Source: Rubrivivax sp. (lineage in GTDB: Bacteria > Pseudomonadota > Gammaproteobacteria > Burkholderiales > Burkholderiaceae_C). From it: 47,762 bases of DNA. Made by a program: the position numbers and the translations under genes. Positions within the stretch are counted from its first letter, which is position 1, and every line of letters begins with the position of its first letter. Shown here one piece after another: positions 8,816 through 17,164 of this stretch. The stretch is taken from NCBI GenBank assembly GCA_027489455.1, contig JAIXZR010000224.1, positions 1 to 47,762 on the forward strand, given 5' to 3'. The notes below the pieces were generated by a model that saw only the letters and a list, made by a program, of their open reading frames with translations, searched no databases and was not told the DNA's origin.

Positions 8816-9925
8816 TCACGGCGCCGGCAGTTGCACGATCCAACCCTCCATCCGCCCCTGCGGATTGATGCCGTCGCCAGCCAGGACGCGCCCATCGGCC
8901 GACATCGCGTTGATGCACTTCAGCGTCCAGTTCGCCACCACCGTGCCGTGGTCGCTCAACAGCGCGTCGGCCAGCGTGCGCATGCCATGCCCGGCATCCC
9001 ACAGCACGGCCACATCGCCGGCAGCCGTGGCGCCGCAACCGGCCACCAGCGTTCCATTGCCCGACACCGCGCGCGCGCGGCTGCCGGTGACGCCGTTGCC
9101 TTCGCCCAGGCTGGTGATGCCGGTGCTTGCTGTCCAGCGGAATGCGTGCGGCACATTGCCGTCGTCCACCGACGTGCCCACGACGACCTGGCCGTCGTCA
9201 GACACCGCCTCGGCACGGCTCTCGGCGTGGTTGGGCAGTTTGCCCAGTACGGTGGCGCTGCCGTCGGCCGCCCAGGCCACGGCCCCTGTCAGCATGGGGT
9301 GCCCAACGCCGACAACAGTGCCGCCGTTTCGCGAGATGCCCAGCGCGGCACTCTGCATGTTGCTTCCGCCTCCGAACTGGCGCAGCGCAACCGTGCCAGA
9401 GGCGCTTGTCCAGCGAAAGGCGGTGTTGCCGAAAAGCAGGCAGACGCCCACCACGACGCTGCCGTCGCCTGACAGCCCTGAAGCCGAACACAGCGTCGAC
9501 GACCACAGGGGATCGACGATGCGGAAGCCTTCAGCCAGGCTCCACACGGACATGGCCGACCCGCGCACCCCGCCGATGTTGACGTTGCCCGACACCAGAA
9601 CCCGGTCGCCGTTGGCGGACACTGCTGCTGCGGTGCTGCTTGTTCCCCCGGGGAGAAAGCCGATCGCACTCACGCCCGAAGCGGCTTGCCATCGCAAGGC
9701 TTGGCGATCGCCAGCCGCGTTGGAGGCCGTGCCGACTGCCGCACCGCCGTTCGCCGACACTGCGGTGACCCCGCTGTCCGTGTAGCCGGGCAGGGTGCCG
9801 ATGCCAACGAACGTGGCTGGCTTCAGATCTTCCGGTCTGTTGCCGCCTCCGCCGCAGGCGGACAAAAGCATGACGGCGCACGCAGTGCAGGCCAGCTGGG
9901 TGGCGTCGGGAACAAAGCGTCCCAT
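8816..9925 (-). CDS. HAF-repeat lipoprotein
   Basis: A 369-aa protein with a signal peptide ending in the lipobox LSAC (Cys24) followed by four glycines, hence a likely lipoprotein. The rest is built from about seven imperfect repeats of about 45 residues. Each repeat combines an AVSANG...VVG half with a ...AFRWTA..G...LG half, the pattern of the HAF repeat family, which probably folds as a beta-propeller. The function of such proteins is not established. It is transcribed against the capsule operon, converging with it over only 37 bases. Its start is preceded by a GAGAGG-type ribosome-binding site. Confidence 0.78.
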   Translation of the reverse strand: MGRFVPDATQLACTACAVMLLSACGGGGNRPEDLKPATFVGIGTLPGYTDSGVTAVSANGGAAVGTASNAAGDRQALRWQAASGVSAIGFLPGGTSSTAAAVSANGDRVLVSGNVNIGGVRGSAMSVWSLAEGFRIVDPLWSSTLCSASGLSGDGSVVVGVCLLFGNTAFRWTSASGTVALRQFGGGSNMQSAALGISRNGGTVVGVGHPMLTGAVAWAADGSATVLGKLPNHAESRAEAVSDDGQVVVGTSVDDGNVPHAFRWTASTGITSLGEGNGVTGSRARAVSGNGTLVAGCGATAAGDVAVLWDAGHGMRTLADALLSDHGTVVANWTLKCINAMSADGRVLAGDGINPQGRMEGWIVQLPAP

Positions 9926-10105
9926 ACAGGCCTCTCGGGATTTTTGAAGGCAGTCGACTGAGTATCCGAGCCTGCTGTGCGCACCCGTTGATGGGTGTCA
10001 ACGATGCTGCGAGAGTGGCATGCCCGCAGCGCGGGCTCAACACCCGCGTGGCCCGTTGCGCCTACATTGCAGCAGCGCCGCTGCGTTGAACCTGGTGCCC
10101 TCCTG

Positions 10106-10492
10106 ATGCAATCCAATCGCCCCGCCATCGAGCTGCTCGCCGATGCAACACTGACCATCAATCCACGGTGCGACCTGCGTGGCTTCAACCTGAAGGTGCT
10201 GGAGTCGCTGGCGGCCGGGCGAGTGTGCGTGAGCACGGCATCCGGCGCACGTGGCCATCAGGCGCATGGGCTGGCCGGGTGGGTGGTGTGCGAGTCGTTG
10301 CGCGCGTTCGTGCCGGTGTTGGTTGAGTTGCTCACCAACTCGGCACTGCGCAGGGTGCTGTGGCGGCCCGAGCCATCACGGCTGGCTGCTTGCAGCTGGC
10401 AGACGGCCACGTTGCCGCTGCGCAGGCTGTGTGCTGGCATTGAAGAGCCAAGGAGTACCGGCAGAATGCCAACCGTCGGGCGGGGAGACTGA
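10106..10492 (+). pseudogene. C-terminal remnant of a GT4-like glycosyltransferase
   Basis: The frame reads IELLADATLTINPR, then FNLKVLESLAAGRVCVST, then a tail with LLTNSALRRVL and SRLAACSWQTATLPLRRL. This matches the last 100 or so residues of GT4 proteins: a late beta-strand, the KxLExLAAGxPVVST donor loop, and a C-terminal helix ending in a Trp-containing segment. No N-terminal GT-B domain precedes it; the HAF gene begins on the other strand at 9925. An open frame extends back to 9995, but that part has no recognisable content. Best read as what is left of a transferase gene after a rearrangement; expression is unlikely. Confidence 0.6.
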
Positions 10493-10538
10493 GGCGACAA
10501 TCGTCGGGACGCCTACCGCGATTCATGCAGACTCCACC

Positions 10539-11606
10539 ATGTCCCGGCTAGACACCATCGCCAGATTGGTGGCGCGTTTTTTCGGAGAGACCAAGACGGC
10601 CATGACCAACGACAGTTACGGATCCAAGCTCCAAGCCCAGATCGAGCAGTACCGCGAAGTCGCGAACATCCACGATCTGCCAGAAATCTTTCACTACTGG
10701 TCGAACAAGCACCTCCGGCCGCGTCTGAACGATGTCATCGGCGTCGACACGTTGTCGGACTTCTACGCACTGCCGTTTCGTCGAGCGCTAGAAGCCGCCA
10801 AAGGTGTTCGGCGCTTGCTCAGCATTGGGGCGGGCGACTGTTCTGTCGAGATTGGCGTCGCAAAACGGCTACTCGAATTTGGCGTCAGGGACTTCGAATT
10901 AGTCTGCTTTGAGCTGTCACCACACTTGCTGCAGCGAGCCGAGGCAGCAGTGAAAAATGACTCCCTAGAACCCTATGTGAAGCTCCAGCCGATTGACATC
11001 AATCAATGGATTCCGAGCGAACGGTTCGCAGGCGTCATGGCCAATCACGCGCTGCACCATTTTGTGGAGTTGGAGAGGATTTTCGACTCAGTTCGAGACG
11101 CGCTCGTGGACGAGGGGGTCTTCGTGACGAATGACATGATTGGCCGCAATGGCCATATGCGATGGCCGGAAGTGCTCGAGTTCATTGATTCGATCTGGGC
11201 GTTCATGCCAGACCGGTACAAGCTGAACCGTCAACAGGGCAAGTTCGAGACATTGTTTGTCAACTGGGACTGTTCGCACGAAGGTTTTGAGGGCGTTCGC
11301 GCTCAGGACATCCTGCCGCTGCTCAATAAGACGTTTGGCTTCGAATCGTTCTTGGCGTTCGGAGGCATCGTGGACGTCTTCGTCGATCGAGCGTTTGGCC
11401 ACAACTTCGACCCCTCTCTGGACAGCGACAAGGCGTTCATCGACTTTCTGCAAGTGCTGAACGATCGGCTGACGGATGCTTCAATCGTGAAACCGACCAC
11501 GATGTTTGCAGTGATGACGAAGCGGGTGAACGACTCGCCTCGCGTGTGGCGGAATTGGACGCCGAAGGCGTGCGAACGGCGCGTCGATCTGGGTTTGCAA
11601 TTGTGA
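10539..11606 (+). CDS. SAM-dependent methyltransferase (class I)
   Basis: About 355 aa. A Rossmann methyltransferase core is visible, with motif I LLSIGAGDCSVEI and an acidic strand end in VCFELS. MANHALHHF follows where the catalytic/motif IV region is expected. The N-terminal segment with QYREVANIHDLPEIFHYW resembles methyltransferases found in glycan clusters. Two starts are possible: ATG 10539, or ATG 10602, which has GGAGAG 12 bases upstream. The longer form is given. Base composition is low for this genome: the line 10861-10920 has 29 of 60 G+C, against 48 of 60 in fabG at 39181-39240. This suggests acquisition by transfer. Substrate unknown, probably a sugar or glycan. Confidence 0.82.
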   Translation: MSRLDTIARLVARFFGETKTAMTNDSYGSKLQAQIEQYREVANIHDLPEIFHYWSNKHLRPRLNDVIGVDTLSDFYALPFRRALEAAKGVRRLLSIGAGDCSVEIGVAKRLLEFGVRDFELVCFELSPHLLQRAEAAVKNDSLEPYVKLQPIDINQWIPSERFAGVMANHALHHFVELERIFDSVRDALVDEGVFVTNDMIGRNGHMRWPEVLEFIDSIWAFMPDRYKLNRQQGKFETLFVNWDCSHEGFEGVRAQDILPLLNKTFGFESFLAFGGIVDVFVDRAFGHNFDPSLDSDKAFIDFLQVLNDRLTDASIVKPTTMFAVMTKRVNDSPRVWRNWTPKACERRVDLGLQL

Positions 11607-11666
11607 ATTCAGCTTCCGCGCAGCGCTCCTGCGCTTCACATCGAGTTGACCTAGAACGAAGACAGC

Positions 11667-12431
11667 ATGCCTAATCAAGTTTCAATCAGCGTTGCCGACG
11701 AGAGTTCGGTGGCGAAGTACAACCCAAGCAATGTGGTGCAGGCACTTTTGCACATAGATAAGGCAGCGTTGTGTGCGATGTACTGGCTTCGCCACCCACG
11801 GTTCCGATTCTTGAAGAGCGTGCCCGCGAACGCTAGCGTGCTAGATGTCGGTTGTGGCAGCGGAGGGACTAGCTTTTGGCCCGCCTACATGGAGCCAGAC
11901 CGTTCTGACATCCGCCTGCATGGGGTGGACATCGCCGAAGGCGAACATGCCCACCGGCTGGCGTCGTTCTCCCTCGTCGACCTCAATGCAGGATCGTTGC
12001 CGTTTGCAGAAGCGCATTTCCAAGCCGCGATGTCGGCGCATGTGTTGGAGCATCTGACTTCAGGACGCAACACATTCAAGGAACTTTGGCGCTGCATGGG
12101 ATCGGGTGCGCAGTTGTATGTCGAGGTCCCGTCGCTTGCTTCCGCCTTGCCACCCAGAGCCGAGGTTTTCAAGCAGGCTGGGTGGCCAATGATGATCTCC
12201 AATTTCTTCGACGATGGCACGCACATCACGCTGTGGGAGCCAACAGCCCTGATCGAGCAGGCACAGGATGCAGGCTTCAAGCTCCGCACGCAGGGTGTTG
12301 TCAACGACCGCTTCCTGGAGGACACCTTGATGGCTGCCGGGATGGACAGACGCGATGAGGAACTGATGCTCTACGGCTTCTGGAGCAAGAGCGATTGGTC
12401 TGACTACTTCATCTTCGAACGGACGCCATGA
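11667..12431 (+). CDS. SAM-dependent methyltransferase (class I)
   Basis: A 254-aa protein with a standard class I core: motif I VLDVGCGSGGTSF (58-70), then GVDIAE, and a post-motif II region where AHVLEHL matches the UbiE/COQ5-like HVLEH signature. It lies 60 bases after the other methyltransferase in the same orientation and has similar lower GC, so the pair probably arrived and is transcribed together. Likely an O-methyltransferase acting on a sugar of the surface glycan, but the acceptor cannot be inferred from sequence. Confidence 0.82.
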   Translation: MPNQVSISVADESSVAKYNPSNVVQALLHIDKAALCAMYWLRHPRFRFLKSVPANASVLDVGCGSGGTSFWPAYMEPDRSDIRLHGVDIAEGEHAHRLASFSLVDLNAGSLPFAEAHFQAAMSAHVLEHLTSGRNTFKELWRCMGSGAQLYVEVPSLASALPPRAEVFKQAGWPMMISNFFDDGTHITLWEPTALIEQAQDAGFKLRTQGVVNDRFLEDTLMAAGMDRRDEELMLYGFWSKSDWSDYFIFERTP

Positions 12432-12535
12432 TGCGTCGGTGTTCAACGATGCTTGCTTGATCGCGACAGCCATCGTCGGCCCGATTTGCAGCGAGAGCAC
12501 AGCACTCACTTCAGCAGCGTTGCAGGGCGTCTGGA

Positions 12536-13321
12536 ATGAGCGCAGCAGACCACGCATCCACCGCTGGCGGCTTGCATGTCGAGGAAGACCCCGCCCCGCT
12601 GTTTGCGGAACTTGGCTAGGCGCAGTTGGCGGCTTGTGACAGCTATCGAAGCGCAGCCCCGTTTCCTCACCTTGTCATGGACGGCTTGTTCAACCCGGAT
12701 GCCTTGCGAACGATCTTGGCCCAGTGGCCGTAGCCCGACGACGCCAGCCTGGAGTTGCATGATGACGGCACCTATGTGCGCAAGAAGCAAGGGACGACGT
12801 GGCAGACGCGCTTCGGGCGGAACACCCGGCGTTACTTCGAGCAACTCGCGCAAACGCTCTTCCTGCGCCTGTTGCAGCAGGTGACAGGGATCGGTGGACT
12901 CCTGCCCGACCCGTACAATTTCGGAGGTGGCTTGCAGGCCACGGGTAGCGGTGGCCGGCTGGCGGTGCACGCTGACTTCAACCGTCACCCTGTGACCCGC
13001 ATGGACCGGCGGCTAAACCTGCTCGTCTACCTGAATGAAGGCTGGACCGCGGAAAACGGCGGTGCGCTGGAGCTTTGGGACGCCGCAATGCAGCAGTGCG
13101 TTGTGCCCGCTCTGCCGGAGTTCAACCGCACAGTGTTGTTTTCGACCACCAGTACCTCGTTCCATGGCCAGCCCGAGCCGGTGGTCGGTCCGCCCGACCT
13201 CTGGCGGCGGTCGTTGGCGCTCTATTGCTACAGCTGCGGCAGGCCCGAGGAAAGTGGCACGAATGGCGGAGCGGCCGAGCACAGCACGTTGTGGCAACAG
13301 CGCCCCGAACGCGGGTTCTGA
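12536..13321 (+). pseudogene. 2-oxoglutarate/Fe(II) oxygenase gene interrupted by two TAG codons
   Basis: Reading from ATG 12536 gives one continuous frame (262 codons) with in-frame TAG at 12617-12619 and 12731-12733. Sense sequence around both stops continues family homology: PFPHLVMDGLF lies between them, and PDDASLELHDDGTYVRKK follows the second. The catalytic double-stranded helix is intact: VHADFNRHPVT holds the HxD pair, RRLNLLVYLN follows, the distal His is in SFHGQPEP, and an Arg near LWRRSLALYCYS would bind 2-oxoglutarate. It is a paralogue of the convergent oxygenase at 13489-14730. The downstream part (from a TTG at 12755) could still be translated without the N-terminus, but no ribosome-binding site supports that. 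Confidence 0.75.
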
Positions 13322-13386
13322 GGAGTGAGACGCACTCGAGCTTCTGGGCCGGCTTCGCTGCGTTACTGTTGCCATAGGGTGTCCGC

Positions 13387-13422
13387 GCCGACCGAACTCG
13401 GGCGACTCAGTTTTCGGTCGGC
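13387..13422. terminator. 10-bp hairpin between convergent oxygenase genes
   Basis: Perfect inverted repeat GCCGACCGAA (13387-13396) / TTCGGTCGGC (13413-13422) with a 16-base loop. It sits in the 167-base gap between the two convergent oxygenase genes. No T-run follows on either strand, so if it terminates transcription it is not a classic intrinsic terminator. A shared stop point for both strands is an inference from position. Confidence 0.45.
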
Positions 13423-13488
13423 CCAATCAGGTCTTGCATCGCAGCGATCCGAGTCCGGCGCCTTCGACTAACGCGATCCAGCATTCGC

Positions 13489-14730
13489 TCATGACTCGAT
13501 TGCAATGGCATCGAGGAGCACGGAGACGATCCGGCGATCGGGCAGACCTTCAACACTTGCTGCCGCGGGCAATTTGAGCACCACTTCAACCGGTCGTTGG
13601 GCCTGCAGACGGCAGTCGGCCACGAGTTCGAACGCGCCTTGCACCTTTCGCGTCAGTTCGTAGTCGCCGACTTTTAGCGTGACGTCGATGGCGCCGCGAT
13701 CGTCCGGCCGGTATCCTGTAACCCGAATCCGTCGGACATCGAGCAAAGGCTTCATTTCGAAGCGCAATTCCGAGGCAAGCCAACCGTCCGTGTATGCGGG
13801 CCGAAGGACACGCAGAACACGACACATTCCAATGACCGGCAGGCCCCCGTAGGACTCAAGTTCTCGGATTCGTGTCTTGAGGTCCTCGATGGACTGCGCA
13901 AACTTGTACTCGCGTCGGTACAACTGCCGCAAATACTCATGACGGCGCTGGATGTTGGATTGCAGAATCTGGACATCGGACTCGGAGAGGACACGGCCTG
14001 CCTTGATGTGAGAAGGCAGGCCCGTCTGCACGTACACCGTACCGTGAGGGGGAGCGAGTTCCTGCCTGGGGCGCTCGTCGGTGTACATGTAGATCGTGAA
14101 GCTCTTGCGGCTGCGACTACGAAACTCCTCTGGCTGGTCGATCAAGGGCACGGAATGCCAAGAACTCTCCGTGGTCTCGAAGATCACGCAACGATTGAAT
14201 TCCATGTCGATGGTCGTCACCTGGTCACCCTGCAGATCCCACGGATCCGAGTGGAGTGACAGCGACCCCTTCCATTCCGGCCGCCAATCCTTGTTCAAGT
14301 AGACGATGGCATTTAGGCGCCGATGCTGGTGAGTCACCGGATGAATGTTGAAGTCGTAGTGAGGGTCGAGGCCGGCGCCGTGAAAGTTCTCATGGGTCCC
14401 CGCGCCATAGTAATAGGGGTCGTACCTCAGGCCCGGAATGCCGGTCACTTGCTCCATGAAACGGATGAACTCATCAGATTGTATATAGGCGTCCATATCA
14501 GCATAGATACCTCCGATACTTTTCACGTCGGTAATGGACTTTTTGGGATTGGCGACGCCGAATTCGTTCACGAGTTTGGCCGGGTCGGTTTCCGCTGGAA
14601 ACTCTGCCAGCATCGCCTCGGCTACGCGAGGCGCCAGAAAGTTGTCAATGACCACATGCTTGAACGGTCGGGCAGAGGCAAATTCATCGGCAAGTGCGCT
14701 GGCTTGAAGGAGGATGTCGTTGGTGATCAT
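13489..14730 (-). CDS. 2-oxoglutarate/Fe(II)-dependent oxygenase with C-terminal accessory domain
   Basis: 413 aa. The N-terminal 220 residues form a prolyl-4-hydroxylase-like cupin. The HxD iron ligands are H124 and D126 in DPHYDFNIHPVT, followed by RRLNAIVYLN. The distal His is H192 in SSWHSVPL, and an Arg in RSRKSFTIYMYT should bind 2-oxoglutarate. Residues about 255-292 look like a coiled coil. Residues 300-413 form a separate, beta-rich domain that I cannot name. The family occurs in glycan clusters next to methyltransferases and glycosyltransferases, so hydroxylation of a sugar, lipid or protein in glycan synthesis is plausible but unproven. It is transcribed away from the decayed region at 14.8-15.5 kb. 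Confidence 0.83.
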   Translation of the reverse strand: MITNDILLQASALADEFASARPFKHVVIDNFLAPRVAEAMLAEFPAETDPAKLVNEFGVANPKKSITDVKSIGGIYADMDAYIQSDEFIRFMEQVTGIPGLRYDPYYYGAGTHENFHGAGLDPHYDFNIHPVTHQHRRLNAIVYLNKDWRPEWKGSLSLHSDPWDLQGDQVTTIDMEFNRCVIFETTESSWHSVPLIDQPEEFRSRSRKSFTIYMYTDERPRQELAPPHGTVYVQTGLPSHIKAGRVLSESDVQILQSNIQRRHEYLRQLYRREYKFAQSIEDLKTRIRELESYGGLPVIGMCRVLRVLRPAYTDGWLASELRFEMKPLLDVRRIRVTGYRPDDRGAIDVTLKVGDYELTRKVQGAFELVADCRLQAQRPVEVVLKLPAAASVEGLPDRRIVSVLLDAIAIES

Positions 14731-14849
14731 GGGATGCCATCGTGGGGTGAATGTTGGTAACAGCCCGCTTGGCGCTGTGGCGCCTCGCCAGCGCGTGCGC
14801 GAACCGGCGCAGGATCCTGGTCTGTTGCGATAGTTTACGGCGATCGGCC

Positions 14850-15470
14850 ACGAGCCAGCCGGCGCGAGCGGCGCGCCTGCTCGCTACATGCGTAAGGTCA
14901 TGTCGTCGCTGACCAGATGCGGTGAGCTCGGTCGCCAGAGCTCGGTAGATGCGCACGGTGAATCGGAAAGCGAACTCCGGCAGGCAACTCAATCCACGCC
15001 AGCGTGGACGAGCTTCGGCGGCTGTCAACCGCACACCGCAAGCTGCTCTGCAAACCGTCGGAATACCGTCTCGTCAACGTCGATCACCGTCGGCCAGCAT
15101 CGGCACTCGCGGCAGTCGAGCGCGGCATTAGTCCTCGCGTGCAGCAAATCGGCTGCACGCCAGCGGGGTGCGCCCACACGCCCCGCGCCAGGCGCAGGCA
15201 GCCCTCGTGGGTGGCAGCCACCTCCACGTCGCCGCCGGCTCAAATGAGCACTGCGTGCGCCACCCGGTCGGGATGCCGGATGGGCACGCGTCGCCCTGCC
15301 TCGTCGGCATTCGCGCGGCGCGCCAGCAGGATCGCGTTGGGCTAAAGCCCCGGCGTCCAGCCGCGCATTGGCCTGCGCCGTCCCCACACACGGCCACTCC
15401 CCGCGCCACAGCAGCCAGGCCGCGCTCAGAAGCTGTGAACGAACCTCGCCCCTGAAGCGTTGAGCAGTGC
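14850..15470 (-). pseudogene. Decayed coding sequence, family not recognised
   Basis: No intact gene lies between 14731 and 15526. On the minus strand, short stretches with strong G/C third positions can be joined only by changing frame. One reads AWLLWRGEWPCVGTAQ. After a shift near 15343 comes AILLARRANADEAGRR, ending in TGA at 15242-15240. The same frame then resumes with GGDVEVAATHEGCLRLARG. Further down, VIDVDETVFRRFAEQLAV and RPRWRGLSCLPEFAFR lie in different frames. This looks like a gene eroded by frameshifts and a stop. I could not identify the ancestor. Confidence 0.35.
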
Positions 15471-15526
15471 ATGAGCGCTGCGACGATCGGGGACAAGGGT
15501 GAGCAGGCCCACGCGGGTCTGTTCGA

Positions 15527-16435
15527 TCAAGGGGAAGTGTAGACGTGTCTGTAGCGCCGGCAGTGCCCCAGGATCGAGTGCACGAGGCAGTGCTCGTCCA
15601 GCAGGTCTGGGAACTGCAAGGGTTCCCAGCGCGAGATGGGGTCGAAGACATAAGCCATCGCGTCGGGTTCATCGAGCAATGGCGTGAGTCTCGGGATCGG
15701 CGGGTGCTGACTCTCGCGTACTGAATATGCAACCAGTCGGTAATTCGATGCGTGGCGCGCCAGTGCGGCGCGAAGCACCGCCAATTCATCGAGAAAGTTG
15801 TCGTTGTGCCACTGCGTCAGCACATAGACGCGGAAGTCGCTCGCGCGCAGCCCGGCCCGGAAGCGCTGCACCGTGCGCTGGAAGTGCGCATAGTCTTCGG
15901 GCAGGTGCACATCGTGGTGGTTGAAGACGAACTCGATGTAGAACTTGTCGAGGTAGTAGGCATGGTTCACACGGTTTGCAGTTGGCCCGGCCTTGCGCTG
16001 GTCCACTGGCACAGGCCGGTACTGTGATGGGTCCAGGAAGGTTGCGAAGTCGTCCTCGATGCAATGCGCTACCATGCCAGCCGAACTGAATGTCCAGTCG
16101 AAGGGGCCGGCAGTCGATCGCAAGCCCCAGCGCCGCAACAAGCCGCTGGTGAAGCAATGTGTGCCCAGGGAAACGATCTGCGGCGTGGGCTTGGGGGACA
16201 ACAATTCGGTGAGCATCAGAGGCACATGGCTACGCCCGGTTTGCGGGCCGCGCCAGGCCTCGCTCAGCAATGGCTCCAGCGAGCGCGGCTCCGTTGCCAA
16301 CTGTTGCACTAGCCGCCTGAAGAGTTCCCCGTCGGGATCGTCGAGTGATAGGCCATTGAGGATGGCTCTGGCCACCGATTCCCGCCAGACTGCGGGGCGT
16401 GCCCAGGCGATGGCTCGTTGGCGCCAGTTACGCAT
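15527..16435 (-). CDS. DUF1796 family putative cysteine peptidase
   Basis: 302 aa. The hallmark of the family is present: SLGTHCFTSGLLRRWGLR (89-106) with its conserved Cys94, followed by PFDW (111-114), then FNHHD near 171-175. The family is annotated as papain-like from fold prediction, with Cys and His as the expected catalytic pair. Biochemical activity has not been shown to my knowledge. Members often sit in polysaccharide or glycan clusters, as here, between an oxygenase and the heptose genes. An acyl- or glycan-modifying role is as likely as proteolysis. The start ATG at 16435 is the only good one. Confidence 0.78.
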   Translation of the reverse strand: MRNWRQRAIAWARPAVWRESVARAILNGLSLDDPDGELFRRLVQQLATEPRSLEPLLSEAWRGPQTGRSHVPLMLTELLSPKPTPQIVSLGTHCFTSGLLRRWGLRSTAGPFDWTFSSAGMVAHCIEDDFATFLDPSQYRPVPVDQRKAGPTANRVNHAYYLDKFYIEFVFNHHDVHLPEDYAHFQRTVQRFRAGLRASDFRVYVLTQWHNDNFLDELAVLRAALARHASNYRLVAYSVRESQHPPIPRLTPLLDEPDAMAYVFDPISRWEPLQFPDLLDEHCLVHSILGHCRRYRHVYTSP

Positions 16436-16585
16436 GTGTTCCAGCTATTCAACGTTGCTGGCGGGGCGATCGCGGACGCTGGATGGCTGGCCCTTCATTG
16501 ACAGCAAGACTAGCGTTCGATCGGTAAACAGCCTCAAGCCCACGGATTGGAGTACCGCAGGCCAAATTCAGTGGCTCAATGGCGA

Positions 16586-17164
16586 TCAAGGCTTGAACAT
16601 TGCCCGTTCCACAAGTCCGCAAAGGATATGTCCCAGCACCAAGTGGCCTTCTTGGATCTTGGGCGTGTCCGCAGAAGGCACTGCCAGCAGGTGATCGCAG
16701 AGTTCAACGATCGGGCCACCGCGATTGCCTGTGAAGCCCACCGTGACCAGGCCCAGCGCGCGGGAAACTTCAAGTGCGCGGATGATGTTTGGCGAACGGC
16801 CGGAAGTGGTGTAGGCCACCAAGACATCGCCCTTGCGGCCTAATGCCTGGATTTGGCGCTCGAACAGCTTTTCGTAGCCGTAGTCATTGCCGACGGCCGT
16901 CAGGATCGAGGTGTCTGTGGTCAGTGCTATAGCGGCTAGCCCGGGGCGATCAAAGGCGAAGCGACTAACGAATTCGCCGGCCATGTGCTGGGCATCCGCC
17001 GCGCTGCCACCATTGCCCGCAAACAGTACCTTTCCGCCCGCCCTCAGGCTGTCGATGCAGGCCTGCACAGCGGCCGCCAAGCTGGATTGAAGCTTGGCGT
17101 CATCGCGCATGGCGCCCACCACGCGCTGCGCCTCTTCGATCTGCCCCTGGATGTATTCATTCAT
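16586..17164 (-). CDS. gmhA: Sedoheptulose-7-phosphate isomerase
   Basis: 192 aa, the family's usual length. It converts sedoheptulose 7-phosphate to D-glycero-D-manno-heptose 7-phosphate, the first step of ADP- and GDP-heptose synthesis. The SIS fold is shown by [18 protein letters not shown] (from residue 48), [17 protein letters not shown] and the TTSGRSPN loop. The ATG at 17164 is preferred because GGAG lies seven bases upstream and it overlaps the hddA stop by one base (TGATG). Longer in-frame starts at 17176 and 17206 run into hddA and add no family sequence. It is translated directly after hddA, which uses its product. Confidence 0.93.
   Translation of the reverse strand: MNEYIQGQIEEAQRVVGAMRDDAKLQSSLAAAVQACIDSLRAGGKVLFAGNGGSAADAQHMAGEFVSRFAFDRPGLAAIALTTDTSILTAVGNDYGYEKLFERQIQALGRKGDVLVAYTTSGRSPNIIRALEVSRALGLVTVGFTGNRGGPIVELCDHLLAVPSADTPKIQEGHLVLGHILCGLVERAMFKP

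Noticed and set aside
9995..10492. Intact 165-codon gene
   Set aside because: Only the last 125 or so codons have meaning, as the C-terminus of GT4; the first part is unrelated and without ribosome-binding site.
12617..12733. TAG recoded as an amino acid (pyrrolysine or suppressor tRNA)
   Set aside because: TAG ends several intact genes here (GT4 at 3908, fabG, acpP, mucD). No tRNA or pylS gene is seen, and two independent mutations explain the data better.
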